Of a DNA stretch of 64,000 nt, positions 1-11,730 are shown in pieces. The notes under the pieces were generated by a model that had not been told where the DNA came from, did no database searches, and worked only from the letters and a program-made list of their open reading frames with translations. The DNA is from Emydura subglobosa. Taxonomy: Eukaryota > Chordata > Testudines > Chelidae. The DNA lies in contig ML679966.1 of assembly GCA_007922225.1 (NCBI GenBank), positions 39,399,943 through 39,463,942 on the forward strand, written 5' to 3'. Numbering within the stretch: the first letter of the stretch is position 1; each line of letters opens with the position of its first letter. Made by a program: the position numbers and the translations under genes.

Positions 1-3000
1 AGTTGCATAAACTATTATGAAGAAGACTCTGATATGCCGGCTCCCTGCTTATCTTGTTTTAGTTTTGCCCAAATGCTACCTCTTAATCTGGACCCTCCAA
101 AATGCATCATCTGTGTTTTCTCCCCATGTAGAATTTGTTTGTGTATATGTAGTCAATGGCTGATTTCGTGGAGGCATTGGTATACTTTCTGTAATCAAGT
201 AGGCCTACTCTTGCTCCCCTGAAGTGAATGTTAATAATTCTATTGATATCAGTGGTTCAGGATTAGACCCTTCATCTATTAGGGGCTTGATCCTACACAA
301 TGCAGATGTGGAATGTTGCATGTGAGAGTGCTAGGTCAAAGGATGAGCAGGAATGGGAAGGCCAAATGTATGGTGGTGTTGGAAGAATGTGCCATATATA
401 GCCTGTTCACATCAGTGAAATTACACCAGAGAGGAGTTTGGCCCTTAATTTTTGCATTTCCTGACATTCTCTCATTTAAACTGTGAAGCTTTAATGTTGC
501 ATAGCCAGAGGTGGTGGTAGTGTTGATCGTTTGTTTAATATTAGATATGAGAGTTGATGCTATTTTGGCAGAGAACATGCATCTTTTGTCATAGCTTGAC
601 TTAATCCATAAGAGGTTAGCACTATTTCCTTTATCTAATGATTTTAACAGTCATTGCTGTAACCTATGAAGGACCTTGCATTGGCTTAGTCTGACAGGAT
701 GTCATGAGAAACACTACTTTCCAATGAGTTATCAGTGCATGTGTGGTTTTACTGGGTCTTATCTGACAAGTTTGTTAAACATGTCTAACTGTACTCATGG
801 TTTCTATTCTATATGCAACTAAAATGTGTCATTTTCTCAGAATAAATCAAATTATGCAGAGTCAGTATTTGCATATATCTAATTCTACATGGAATTCTTC
901 CAGGCATGGCAAGAAAATTGGATGAAAATATACAATGTAAAACAATCTCCTACAATTCTGTTGAGTTGTTTTTTATATTTAATATAAGAAGCTGTTATTC
1001 ATTTATGTTATCATAACACCTAGGAGCTCCGGTCATAGACATGTGTAATTTTCAAGATACTAGTAATTATACCATATGCATGTATAAAAAAAAATGAATT
1101 TGCCAACAAGTCAATTAAATATAACCTTCTTTTAAACTATTAGTTACTTATTTTCAATTTATAGCTATTATATAACATTTTGAGTAAAATGATGTGACCT
1201 GGACTTTGGACTTTTTATTGTTTTAAACTCTAAGATAAATCACTTTTATTTTTTTTCTTATGACCAAACTGACTTCCAGTACCATTTATCATGACAAAAA
1301 GTTAGCCCTTCTGTGTCTAGCCATAACATCTCAATTAAAATAGATTCATTTTCAGAGTTGGAAGAAAACAAATACAAAGATTTAAGCTGAGCATATACAT
1401 CCAGGAAGGTGCAATGGCTTTTTGAAGCATCTTGGATACAATACACATTAAAAGTTTTGCAACCTCTTAAAAATCCATTTACACTTCTAAATGGATTATA
1501 AAATACTACAAGCAGCGTTTTTACAGTGCATTTGATTCTGATACATGATAAACAATAGCATATTAATTTTGATCAGTTATTCAAATTCTGTTACACCTGA
1601 GTTGGAAATTGATCTTGGCATAACAAATTAAATCAGCAACAAATTAAATAGAATTGTCCTAATTTAGTTCTACTGTTTATCTGGCTCTGAATATTACATT
1701 CTGTAAATGCATGGTCATCTTTGTTGCTCATGATTTGGTGATAAATCTCAGCAGCAACAGAAAGTGAAGTTGTTTCAGATAGATATTGCTGGTTGAACCA
1801 AAATCCAGGTAAATCTGTGAGCCTTTAAGGAGCTGAATTGTTGCCAGTTTTCTGGTTGTGCACTGCTGTGTTATGCCACTGCTCCAAGCCTGTTCATTTG
1901 TGATTTCTAATATGCTTTCACATCAGGATGGTTTTCCATTACTTCATTTCTGTAATAACACATGTTCATAGCTGCAGGCAAATATTAAAGAAAGAAATTG
2001 ACCTGAGGAGCTTCAAGTTAAGTATGCTGCACAGTGGCCTCGTAGGAGGTGAGAATGAAGGATGGTTTCGGGTTCTCAAGAAAGTCATTTCTTTTTAATA
2101 GGTTTTTATACTGAATGATTTTCTTATTACATGTAGAAGTTTCTATAGCCACTATGTAGTCTGTGTCCCAAAGATGAAAGATTAAGAAAAGTATAACTAA
2201 TAAATATGATTCATAGTTCAGACCACAGTATCTGTTTTCCTTTTATATTAAGCAAGGGTTTCTTAAAATCTAATAAATGATTAGCTAGTTGTAAAGGATT
2301 AAGGATCACATGACTACCATCAGATTTGTCCTTGTCGCACAACGATATTTTAGTAAAGCAAAAGTGTCATCACTCTTTCCATTTTTCTTCCTTTCTTGCT
2401 GCCCCCTGATGGTGCGTCACAGATTTTTTTAATCATTCTCACACAATCTGATAAATATTGTGAAATCTTTACAAGACCACAAAAGTACATGTTGGAAAGT
2501 GAATCCATTATTTAAAACTTGCCAAAACAGTTTAAAAATGTACAGGGAACAAGGGAACTTAGAAAACTGTTTATGTGTTTGAAATACATTTTAAGAAAGA
2601 AAGCTGTGAGAAAATAAGTTTCACTGCTTGCTAGACTTCATTTTACAAGATTGCTACTCATATATCGCACAAAGATTTTGAATACTGACTGATATCTGAG
2701 CACTCATCTCACGTAGTTGCTTCTCTTTTTTCAGTGATTTTAAAATAAAAGATTTTTTAAACATTTTCATTTTTTTTATTCATTTATATCTTGCATTACA
2801 TTGTGTACTTTGGGGTAGAGTGGTAGAAAACTCTTTTATATGTAAAGTGACATGTGTTTTTGTTTTGGTCACCCCATATACTCCTTGTTTCATAGGGTGG
2901 GAATAAAAGATTGAAAATGAAATGTGCAATTATGAAACAGAAAGAAGGTGAAGTTCAAAGACAGCACAATCATATTCCTATACAGTTTTTCAGGTGTACA

Positions 3001-3090
3001 CAGTGCCATCTTTAGTTTGTTCTCTCTTCAGTTACCCATTTCCAGGCCATATCCAAATCTTACCACTTCTTACTCCAGATCATCTCTAGA
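1..3090. other. AT-rich non-coding DNA, nothing recognised
   Basis: Stop codons are dense in all frames and the only open frames are short (60-80 codons), lack recognisable motifs and look like chance. I see no splice-site/exon pattern, no RNA gene and no repeat that I can name. Small A/T runs occur throughout. Confidence 0.6.
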
Positions 3091-3097
3091 ATCTGGG

Positions 3098-3167
3098 TGA
3101 AATCCTAGCCTCATTTAATGAAGCCAGTAGCAAAATTCCTATTGACCTCAGTGGGGACAGGATTTCA
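3098..3167. repeat. Ancient foldback repeat (TGAAATCCT ... AGGATTTCA)
   Basis: The segment opens with TGAAATCCTAGCCTCATTT and closes with CAGTGGGGACAGGATTTCA, which are imperfect reverse complements of each other, with a second internal pair around AATGAAGCCAGT and ATTGACCTCAGT. The same type of short palindrome built on CCCATTGACTTCAATGG occurs at several other places in this window (26.7, 30.05 and 42.3 kb). This is typical of very old MITE-derived repeats in turtles, birds and crocodiles. No target duplication is visible. Confidence 0.55.
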
Positions 3168-3169
3168 TC

Positions 3170-3959
3170 CAAGTTTTTTTCGCTATTCACACAGAGAAAA
3201 ATCGTGGCAAAGCCTTCATCCTTTCCCATCCTGATTATGACAAACTACTCTTTTATGGCCTTTCTGACATCCATGCAACTCCCCTCAATGACACTGCTAA
3301 GATCATCATGTTGGTCGGTCCCCATTATCTTCTGAGCCCACCTCTGTTCCCACCATACAGCACAATACCTCATATTGCTTGCAAATAAGCAGTTGCTGGG
3401 GTCCATGGAAGGCCTGGAGAGAGAGGGGAAGAGGAAACAAGCCCTGTAATAGCCTTCTGTGTCTACTACTACTGACAACAGCAATGTGAAGACTAGCACC
3501 AGTAGCAGCAGGAGCAATAACAGCGGTGGATGAAAAAAAAGAGACACAGGTACAGGTCTTAGTTCAGCTTTCTGCCCACAAGTATGCTGCTCTACACATT
3601 GCTGCTCACTGTTGTGAGTAAGTGGGGGTGGCAGGGTCACAGTATGGCCCTTAATATTCAAATACAAAATTCCACACAATAATACAATTCCATTACTATA
3701 GCCAAGCTATAATGAGCATCTGTTTTACAGCCATATGCCTTCATTAACATTTGACTTACTGACTCCTCCTGTCTCCTTGAAAGTTTGTTGAAGAAGAAGA
3801 ATTTCCAAGTGACTTTCTCTGAAATAATCCCACTAGCAAAAGAAGACAGACGGCAAAAGGTTCTGGAAGTGAACCACTGGCTAGGCAACTGATGTAGGGT
3901 GAAGGTTTGGTTCTGTGGAACTTTGGTCTTCTATATAGTTTGGATGGCCTAAACTCAGT
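3170..3959. other. Unassigned interval with one minus-strand open frame
   Basis: A 144-codon minus-strand frame (3,245-3,679) contains a leucine run of eight followed by a hydrophobic stretch. It arises partly from a CAGCAG-type repeat at about 3,500-3,530 read on the other strand. I cannot match it to a protein family and there is no upstream exon or conserved motif, so I do not call it a gene. Confidence 0.4.
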
Positions 3960-4337
3960 AAAAGGGGAACCAATCTCCTCAGGGACAGGCTGCCTAGAAT
4001 AGTCAGAAGTGTGTTAAACAAAGAAGAGGATAAAAAAAGTGAAGATATGAGCCCTCACCACATAATTGAGATGTTAATCAAGGAACATAAGGTCTTGAAG
4101 GGAATAAACTCAGCAATTGCCTATAAATTGCTAGGAGCCCAGGTAACAAACAAGAGGAATTGGAACTGTGCATTTATGAGCATGAATTTGATCTAGTTAG
4201 TATTAGTGAAACAGGGTGGAATGAGTCCAATGACAGGAATGCTAAAATCAATTATTTTAACCTATTTAGGAAGATCAAGTGAGCAAAAGATGAGAGGGAG
4301 TGGTACTGTAGTCAAAAATGACATTCTCTGTTTCTAA

Positions 4338-4585
4338 GGGCTTGTCTACACTTACCTCGGAGATTCGGCGGCAGATGACCGGAGTTACGCAAGTTACGCA
4401 AAAAACTTGCATAACTCCCGTCGACTTCTCTGCTTCTGTTCTGCATGCCATCTTCACTGCACTGCGCCATTTGAGAAGATGATCTTAATACGTCGATTTG
4501 TGGATCAACTGAGTTGACCACTCAGTTGATCCAGAGAAATCAATCTGACAGCGGCCACTTTGCCACCGTCAGTGTAGACATAGCC
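4338..4585. mobile_element. PIF/Harbinger-type MITE, copy 1
   Basis: The ends are inverted repeats: GGGCTTGTCTACACTTA on the left and, read on the other strand, GGCTATGTCTACACTGA on the right. TAA flanks both sides (4,335-4,337 and 4,586-4,588), the 3-bp TWA target duplication of PIF/Harbinger elements. Two internal palindromes are strong: GGAGTTACGCAAGTT against AACTTGCATAACTCC (4,381-4,418, one mismatch), and a perfect 13-bp pair GGATCAACTGAGT/ACTCAGTTGATCC (4,502-4,532). It carries no coding sequence. It shares its layout and a 23-bp internal block with the copy at 42,647-42,943. It lies inside the older CR1. Confidence 0.85.
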
Positions 4586-4807
4586 TAAGTTACTGATATC
4601 TCAGAAGAAAATAATCTTGAATGTTTATGGGTCTATATCTTTACAGATAAATCTCAAGATAGGGTATTAGTTGGTGTTTCCTACACACCACCAATTCACA
4701 CAAGGGAGCAGGATGACCAGCTCTATATACATCTGTCTATAATGTGTAGGAATAAAAGCTATGTTATCATGGGGGACATCAGTTTGAGTGACATATGCTG
4801 GAAATAT

Positions 4808-4914
4808 GAAGTGGTGTTGTAGCCGAGTTAGTCCCAAGACATTAGAGAGACAAGATGGGTGAGATATCTTTTATTGGACCAACTTCTGTGTGTGAGAGAT
4901 CTTGTCTCTCTAAT
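4808..4914 (+). mobile_element. SINE (turtle/archosaur type) inserted in the CR1
   Basis: The sequence GTTGTAGCCGAGTTAGTCCC, then ATTAGAGAGACAAG, then TTTTATTGGACCAACTTCTGT, is the body of a SINE that is very common in turtles (recognised from knowledge of such genomes, not searched). It is flanked by near-identical sequence ATATGCTGGAAATAT (4,793-4,807) and ATATGCTGAATAT (4,913-4,925), a likely target-site duplication. The element ends with a perfect 16-bp reverse complement of its own segment at 4,841-4,856, giving a hairpin with a 42-nt loop. Confidence 0.7.
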
Positions 4915-5650
4915 ATGCTGAATATCTCATTCTGCCAGTACTAAAACATTCTTAAAATTTTTAAATATTATAGATGACAATTTCCTAACTCAAAAGTATT
5001 GCATCTAACATAGGAAAATTCTATATTACAACTCATCTTGACGGATAAACAGCAATTGATCACAGAACTAAGAATTAGTGTTAATTTAGGTACAGGTGAT
5101 CATGACTTGATCTTATTATAATGTGCAAAAAGAATAAAGACCAGACCCATAATATTTATGCTTGGTGCTTTAAAAGTGCTAGTTTCTTAAAGCTAAAAAC
5201 AAGTATGAGCCAAATCAGCCAGAAAGAAATATTGAAACTGAAAACGAGCAAGGAAGAAGGTTGTATTGGTTAAAAAACTGACCTGATTTAGATGGGAAGT
5301 GACAGCAGCTATAAACAACTTTAAAAATAATATATAACAAATGGAAGAAAGGAGAAGTTGAAAGTAATTAATTTAAATCAGAAGTGAAGAATTGTAGAAA
5401 ATTGATAAGAAAAGCAAAGGGACATACATAGATATCTATAGCAGTAGAGTTAAGAATAATGAGAAAGAGCTTTAAGAATATCAGTAACAAAAAGAATCCT
5501 AACCATGGTATTAGTCCATTACTAGATGGAAATGGTGGAGTTATCAATAATAATGCAGAAAAAGGCAAAACTGTTCAATAAATATTTATGTTCTGTATTT
5601 GGGGAAAAACAGATGAATTAATCTGTTAATCAATTCCCTGATACTGAAGT

Positions 5651-6812
5651 CTTATGTCTGCATTTATATGACTTATTTTATTACTGTGCTTCACTCTTAT
5701 GACATTTGCATCAAAATAGTTTTCCTTCCAACACAAGGAAGTAAAAGTCAAATTTAAAATCAGAAAGTGAGAATGACTATACTTTTCTATAGCTAATCAT
5801 TCCCCAAACCAGATGTTTTTAAGTGCACATCACCACAGCAAATAAGCAGCTTTCAATTTAATGTATTAAATTCAGTTTCATGTTGAAATTAGGGATTCAG
5901 AAAACCTTAACAAGGCTGAATTTCACAAAATTTTCAGACTTTTTTTTGTGGGTAGGGAAGAAGGGGTAATGAATTTTTTAGCATTTCCATGACTGATTTA
6001 TCAACCTTTGTTTATTGCCACTTTTAAATAGGAACAATTCAGTTGTTGTGAGTGGTCACTAATCACTATGTTGAATTATTGGTCAATGTCTATGGATGCT
6101 GTTTTGCATGGTTTTGAATATTCATTTGTTGTTCATATCACCTAAAGTCTCTAATTACCATTTTAGCCGTTGATTTCTACATCCCTGGAATGCCAGTAGC
6201 TTATCCTCCCTGCAAGTACCTTCTGTTCTTGGATGCTGGATACCCTTTTTTTTTTCCCCTCTCCCACTTCCTTCCTTCATTCTTCCCTCCTGTTTCATTT
6301 TCTTTTCTTTTTGTCACTCCCAAACTCTCCTCACCTGCACCTCTAGATGATTATATTTATTATCAGCAGAGTGATTTTATTTTAGGTCTTTAGAATGCAC
6401 CTGCTGGTCTAAAACTAATAGACACAAAATAGTTGTAAATTTCACTTCAGATTAGATCCCAGCGATAACACTTAGGAGTGCTCTGACATAACATTGAACC
6501 AGCACAACATATCTACTCTGCATTAATGAAGGCTGATCTAGTGGAAGCACTGCAGCATAGAAGGGCTGTCTTTTGCAAATCTTGATTAATACTTAATTCT
6601 TTATGTTTGGTTTTGTGTTGAGAAATTGTTACAGAAAGCATTTTTGAAACTTTTTAAAAGAATCCCTTATTATGTAAACATAGAAACACAGAGGAATTAA
6701 GGCCAAAGTCTGAGATGCTTATTATGTCTTTAAATTCACAGCTCGAATGAGTAAAAGGGATAATTCGTATGTTGGCTTCTCTGGGCATTCAAGGCATTTT
6801 CCATACTGTCTG
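5651..6812. other. AT-rich non-coding DNA, nothing recognised
   Basis: A pyrimidine-rich patch (about 6,245-6,340, long T and C runs) is the only compositional feature. Open frames are short and without motifs. Confidence 0.5.
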
Positions 6813-7080
6813 GGGCTTGTCTATATGGCAAGTTACTCCATAGCAAGCCAGAGTGTGAATCTACAGCGCACCAGCTTGCTCTGTGGTAACATCTCATGTG
6901 GACACTGCTATAGTACAGTGAAAGTCCTGATGTGCAACTTAGCTTACTATGCCTCCAAGTAATAGTACAATAAGCCACGTTTGGGTACTTTCACTGTGCT
7001 GTAGCAGTATCCACATAGCTGGCTTGCAAGTATCCACATAGCTGGCTTGCAGTGCTGTAACTTGACATGTAGACAAGCCC
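6813..7080. mobile_element. Foldback DNA transposon (MITE) with 24-bp terminal inverted repeats
   Basis: The left end GGGCTTGTCTATATGGCAAGTTAC (first 20 bases GGGCTTGTCTATATGGCAAG) and the reverse complement of the right end (starting GGGCTTGTCTACATGTCAAG) agree at 22 of 24 positions. Inner parts also pair imperfectly, for example the segments around ACTGCTATAGTACAGTGAAAG and CTTTCACTGTGCTGTAGCAG. No coding capacity. Flanking bases do not show a clear TWA or 8-bp duplication, so the superfamily is left open. Confidence 0.75.
7006..7051. repeat. 23-bp tandem duplication inside the MITE arm
   Basis: AGTATCCACATAGCTGGCTT plus GCA occurs twice back to back (7,006-7,028 and 7,029-7,051) with no mismatch. 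The opposite arm has only one corresponding copy, so the duplication happened in this arm, and recently enough to leave both units identical. Confidence 0.9.
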
Positions 7081-7399
7081 TTCATCTTGCTCAAGTCTCC
7101 TGAGTGCTGTACAGTTCTCAAAAAAGGGCTAGGTTTTAAATAGGTGCTGGTAGTCTTCTTCGATTTTTAAAAAAAAGTGTTCACGGTGATTTCAGAGGGA
7201 CACTACAATAAGGTCATTCTGAATGCGCTTCATGAATGACTAAATCAGAAGGCACAAATAGATACCTATCTGGCCTTCACACCACACACCTGTTCATGGC
7301 TGACCCAACAGCACACAAAGTAGGACATATGTGGTCTCAAATCAAAGAGATAGGTTGATATTCATACAGTATCAGTTTAGAAATCAAAGGTAGGGTAAA

Positions 7400-8066
7400 C
7401 ACGAGGAAGTAAGAGGAATTATTTAAAATAACGGCCGATGCTGGCACAGGAACAAATGGATGTAAACTGGTCATCAACATATTTTGGCTTGAAATTAAAT
7501 GGTTTCTAACCATCAGAGGAGTAAAGTTTTGGAACAACCTTCCATGAGGAGTAGTGGGGGCAAAAACTTAACTTGTTTCAAGACTGAGCTTGACAAATTA
7601 TGGAGGGGATAGTATGATGAGAGTATCTACAATGGCATATGGTCCATACACAGCTGGTATTGGCCAGAAATGGTACATTAGATGGGGAGCTTACTCAGAG
7701 TTCTTACAGAGAATTCTTTCACAGACATCTGATTGTCTTACCCACATGCTAAGGGTCTAACTGATCAACATATTTGGGGTCAGGAAGGATTTTTCCCCCA
7801 GGTCAGATTGGCAGAGGTTTTGTGGTGGTTTAGCTATCCTCTGCAGTGTGGGGCATGGGTCACTTGCTGGTTTGAAAGAGAGTAAATGGTGGATTCTCTG
7901 TAACTTGAAGTCTTTAAATCAAGATTTGAGGACTTCAGTAACTTCAGCCAGTGATTATGGGTCTATTACAAGGCAGGTGGGTGAAGTTCTATGGCCTGAA
8001 ATGCGGACAAGGTCAGCCCAGATGATCATGAGGTTCCTTCTGGCCATAAAGTCTATGGGTCTATGA
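7400..8066 (+). mobile_element. CR1 LINE 3' end
   Basis: The sequence runs through the CR1 ORF2 C-terminal coding region (GCTGGCACAGGAACAAATGG at 7,440; TGGAACAACCTTCCATGAGG at 7,530) into the 3' UTR (AACTGATCAACATATTTGGG at 7,760; AGGTTCCTTCTGGCCATAAA at 8,030). It ends in the CR1-specific short repeat GTCTATGGGTCTATGAT at about 8,050-8,066. Orientation is plus. It is 5'-truncated, as usual for CR1, and has stops in every frame. The upstream boundary is uncertain by about 60 bp. Confidence 0.75.
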
Positions 8067-10556
8067 TAAAGAGATTTTCATTTAGTTTCAAAATAAATTA
8101 GAAGTTAAGTAAAGATCTTTTTTTACAAACAAAGGATGATGTGCTCATTTTATGTTGGGGTGAGGAAAGCTACACAAAAGAGTTGGGTGCACAGAAGTTT
8201 AGAGAAAATCTTTGAAAACCGCATATAAATTACTATAGTTTGGAGAAGTAAAGTTGAAAAGAAACAAAAAAATTAGCATTAAAAATATACAGGAATAGTG
8301 CAAAAAGATGATAAAGAATTGGTAGGGTGATGGCAAGAAAAAACAACTGATTAGATACAATGGATGTATTATAACTAAAAACTGTTTTCCACAGACTTGA
8401 ATGAGTAATATGGGAAAACTGCTCACCTCTGCATTTTAAATTGTTGTCTTTTAAACGAAGAGAAGTCTTTCAATGAGCCCAATATTAAAAGGCCCTGGTA
8501 TCTGGAAAACATAAGGAGAAAAATCTATGAAAAACAAGATAAGGAAATTATCAAATATATGAACAATGCAAAGGAAGAATAAGCAGTACAATAATGCATT
8601 AATGAAAAGTATGGATAATACAAAGGAAAAGCATTAACATATTTTAAAGTTGATTGTATTGTTGCTTTTGATAAAAGCTGCTCTTGATAGCAGTCTTGTC
8701 TTGTGGTGTCTTTATATGAAACTCTAGACTAAAATATGAAGATTTGATTAATACCAGTGACTGCTATATTATAATAAATTTCATATCCACAACCTAATAT
8801 GTCTGCAGCATTTTAAATATTTCCAATAAATCAGACAAATATTAGACAAAAATCCAGATACTACAAACAATTAAAAGTACCTCTGAGCTAAAAATAAAAT
8901 GCTAAGCATTCATACTAAATATAAACTGAAAGTGAATGTAGCTATCATGCCTTATAATTCACAATGAGAAAGTTTTGGTGTAAACCGCAATACTTTAAAA
9001 CTTATTTTCAATTGTATATAATCTCTGAAATGTATATCTTTCAGGCTGAAATTTTCCATAGTTCATCGCTGCCCAAAGGCAATTATTTTTAAGGATTTTT
9101 TAACCCCAAAAATTTACTCAAAGCAGGTTCTGTTGTTTTTTAAATTGAGGAATGTGTTTTTTAAAAAAAAAACACTTTCTCTGTATAAAAACAATTGAGC
9201 AGCTTCTTTTGACCAGCTTAGTGACAAAATGGTTGTGACTAAAAAATTGAAATTTGGTCTGGCTGAGGAGCATTCTGGTGAAAATTATTTGAAAGCTGCA
9301 CCCTAATACATTTTGTATAAAGTTCTCTTGCTAACCATGTCAAGCATACAGCTAAGAAAAGCCATGCTGTGTACGTATGTGTGTGGCTGTGTGCAAAAAC
9401 TTTAGTGTGCAAAATCCTTTCACTCCCTACCCCCTGCACCTTATAAGACAGCCCCTTTCCTCTCTCTGCAGAAGAGAATCCTTCCCCTGCAAATTTTAGA
9501 AGTTGGACAATTTTGATTTTATATCTCAACATAGTGTTTTGAAGAAAAAGAGCTGAAAATGAGAAAAGTGTTTTCATGAAATTTCACAATACATTTTTAC
9601 CACTACACACAATTTCATATCTTCCCCAAACTTCATTTTTCTGCAAATTCAAATAAATTTCTATTTTTCACATAAAAACAAGAAGTTTAGTTTTCAAATT
9701 TTGGATTTTCAAGCCCCTCACACGTCCATTTTTTTTTCAGAGAAACTCAATTTCAAGTTGATAATGTGTGAATAAGAATCACTGCTGTTATAATCTAGGA
9801 TGTTTTTTTCCCAAACACAGCTCACATGTATATGGAGTAATGTGAAATGTTGGCTCTTCCAATGGGCACCTCCTAACAATCTGTTTCACAGAAAAAAAGG
9901 GCTAGATGGTTCAGTTATGCTCAATATAATAGGAGTGGTGGAGGTAGGAAGCTTTAAGTCACCTTTCCATTCCTCCAGTCCAGGGTTGACAAAGGACAAA
10001 ATGGCCTCCCTTGTAACTTGTAGCAGCATTATGCCAGCCATAGAGACCATTCTGGCAGCCAAGTATTGGCCAGAGTTCTGTGCACTCTAGCCTCATTCCT
10101 GACATGCCTTGCACATGTCCTTCCCAACCTCTACATGGAAGGGGAAGAATAGGTGGTGTACAGTCAGCTACACTGGCTTTATGTCACCCATGGATTCCCA
10201 TATGTCACAGCAATAGCTGGCTGTCCCCTAAGGGCAGCTTTCTAGTTGCTTTGTGCTGGTGCAGGACCTGGCCCTTGTATGCAGTGAGAACAAAGTTTTA
10301 GTAGTTACATTGCTATAAGTATCATCCATCTCCTGAAGTCTAGCCATTAATAGTGGAATTCCCAAAGATATATATGGTTGCAAATAGCCTGTTGTGCATC
10401 TCAAAAAGAGCTTAGTGTAGTTTTGGTTACTTAAAGAAACATCACTCAAGATAGTGGAAAGAACCCATTTGGAGGCAGTTTAGGAAGTCAAAATACCTGT
10501 GTAAACTAGCAAACTTCATTACCAGCCTGAGGAATCATCAGCCACACCCAAATCTG
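8067..10556. other. AT-rich non-coding DNA
   Basis: No named repeat or gene. A more GC-rich stretch at about 9,960-10,290 reads like an old dispersed repeat (AAGGGCAGCTTTCTAGTTGC, then GTGCTGGTGCAGGACCTGG), but I cannot assign a family. Poly-A/T runs are common at 9,100-9,180. Confidence 0.5.
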
Positions 10557-10832
10557 TATTTAGCCCTTCCCTCCAGACTCTATATATTACCACAGATTCA
10601 CGAAAAGTGACCACACACTCTGAAAAAGAAAACAAAACTTCTATCTGGGGCTTTCTACCCAGCCACAACTGCCAGGGCTTCCCACCAGGAATCTCTCTTT
10701 TCTAGGGACTACTGCAGGTGACAGTTACTCCCCCTTTTCTTGCAGCTTTTTTATAGGGAACATCTCAGCTATATCTGATTAGAGAACAGGGCTGCTGGTT
10801 TTCAGGCCTCTGGGAGAAGACACCCTGTTACA
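10557..10832 (-). repeat. Probable solo LTR, minus strand
   Basis: Read on the minus strand the segment begins TGTAACAGGGTGTC, has a TATA-box-like CTATAAAAAAGCTGC about 80 bp in (plus positions 10,746-10,756), and continues as GC-richer sequence. The start resembles the start of the 1.45-kb LTR at 37,155-38,608 (TGTAACAAGGTGC). ATCTG occurs on both sides (10,552-10,556 and 10,833-10,837), a possible 5-bp target duplication. The 3' end does not read CA, so that boundary is tentative. Confidence 0.45.
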
Positions 10833-11210
10833 ATCTGAAATATGTACCTACCACCAAAAAGATTCAGGTGTCTGAACATAAATTTCTGTTAAGCTCCCCT
10901 GTTTGGGAAAATTCTGTGTCTGTCTGACCACAAGTGAATGTGTTGATTAATGTCTTTAGTATCTTCTATTTCGATGATAGTACTGCTAGCAGAAGGATGC
11001 CAGACTGAAGTACAATAATTTATTGTCACAGTAAATTAATTTTATATATAAAATGTACAAATATTTCTCTTCAGTTAATTAGATAAAAAAGAAATGGGCA
11101 CTTTCCCAGTCTTTGTGAGAAATGATGAAAAAAGGGGATCAGACTTCTTCAGTGAACAGCTGTTTTCTCAGACAAGTCGCAAAACCTCTACATAAAGAAG
11201 AGGCTATGGG
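10833..11210. other. Unique AT-rich spacer
   Basis: Sits between two LTR-like pieces. There is no coding sequence of retroviral or gypsy type in it, so the two LTR-like pieces do not look like a pair from one element. Confidence 0.4.
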
Positions 11211-11730
11211 CCTGATTCTCTCCTTGTCAGGGACCACAGGTCTTGAACACTAGTCTACATGGCTCTTAGGAACTAGGTAGTCTGAACCTGCCACCCAGTG
11301 ACCTGCTAACAGCTGCTAGAAAAACAGCTGAACTCTAACAGAGGACCCGAGTCCTCCGCTCTGATTGGTCCCCATCCTTTATTTAACCCAAGCAAAAGAA
11401 CAGGAAGTTATCCATGCTACTGGGTTGTCCCTGTTCAGGACTGCCCCCCCCCCCACAATACCTGCTACTTATCTCCTGGTAATCTGACCCTGCCTGCCTC
11501 CTGACGCTTGGTTTGACCTCTGGTCTGTCTGCCTCCTAACCCTTGGTTTGATCTTTGGCCTGTCTTGGACTCTGATCTTCTGGTATCTGACTTGGCCTGA
11601 CTCTGTTTTTACCTCTAGGTAAAACCACCTCTGAGTTGTGATACTCCTGAACCAACATGCACTCAGCACAAATCAATGGTCAGGGCTGTCAAGGAGCTGG
11701 TCAAGGCCTGGAAAAAATGTCAGACAGTCA
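11211..11730 (+). repeat. Probable LTR fragment with an internal tandem repeat
   Basis: The piece has LTR-like organisation on the plus strand: a TATA-like CCTTTATTTAACCC (11,377-11,390) preceded by GC-richer sequence with TCTGATTGGTCC (an inverted-CCAAT-type box), then a C-rich part with a 12-C run near 11,445. A repeated CTGCCTCCTGAC...TTGGTTTGACCTCTGG follows. Exact ends and target duplications are not visible. Family assignment to Ty3/gypsy-type LTRs is an inference. Confidence 0.4.
11494..11563 (+). repeat. Two tandem 35-bp units
   Basis: Units at 11,494-11,528 and 11,529-11,563 share the pattern CTGCCTCCT.AC.CTTGGTTTGA and differ at about five positions. They lie downstream of the TATA-like box of the LTR-like piece. 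Confidence 0.8.

Larger units (their letters stand above)
3960..5650 (+). mobile_element. Old CR1 LINE fragment, ORF2 endonuclease region, with two nested insertions
   Basis: Translation in shifting plus-strand frames gives CR1-type ORF2 text. At about 4,670-4,810 it reads VGVSYTPP..., then MGDISLSDICW, corresponding to the apurinic endonuclease signature V-x-Y-R-P-P and GDFN-P-D-I-x-W of CR1 LINEs. At about 5,090-5,110 GTGDHDLIL matches the conserved GHSDHD block near the endonuclease end. The part to 5,650 matches the linker before the RT domain. Stops and frameshifts occur every few tens of codons, so the copy is old. A Harbinger MITE and a SINE interrupt it. The start near 3,960 is approximate and no 3' end is present here. 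Confidence 0.7.

Noticed and set aside
3245..3679. 144-codon minus-strand ORF with a leucine run, resembling a membrane protein
   Set aside because: The leucines come from a CAG/AGC-type repeat read on the other strand. There is no family motif, no neighbouring exon, and the surrounding DNA is repeat-rich.
4808..4914. A functional tRNA gene or transcribed small RNA at the SINE
   Set aside because: No intact cloverleaf and no clear A and B boxes could be read; only the SINE body is recognisable.
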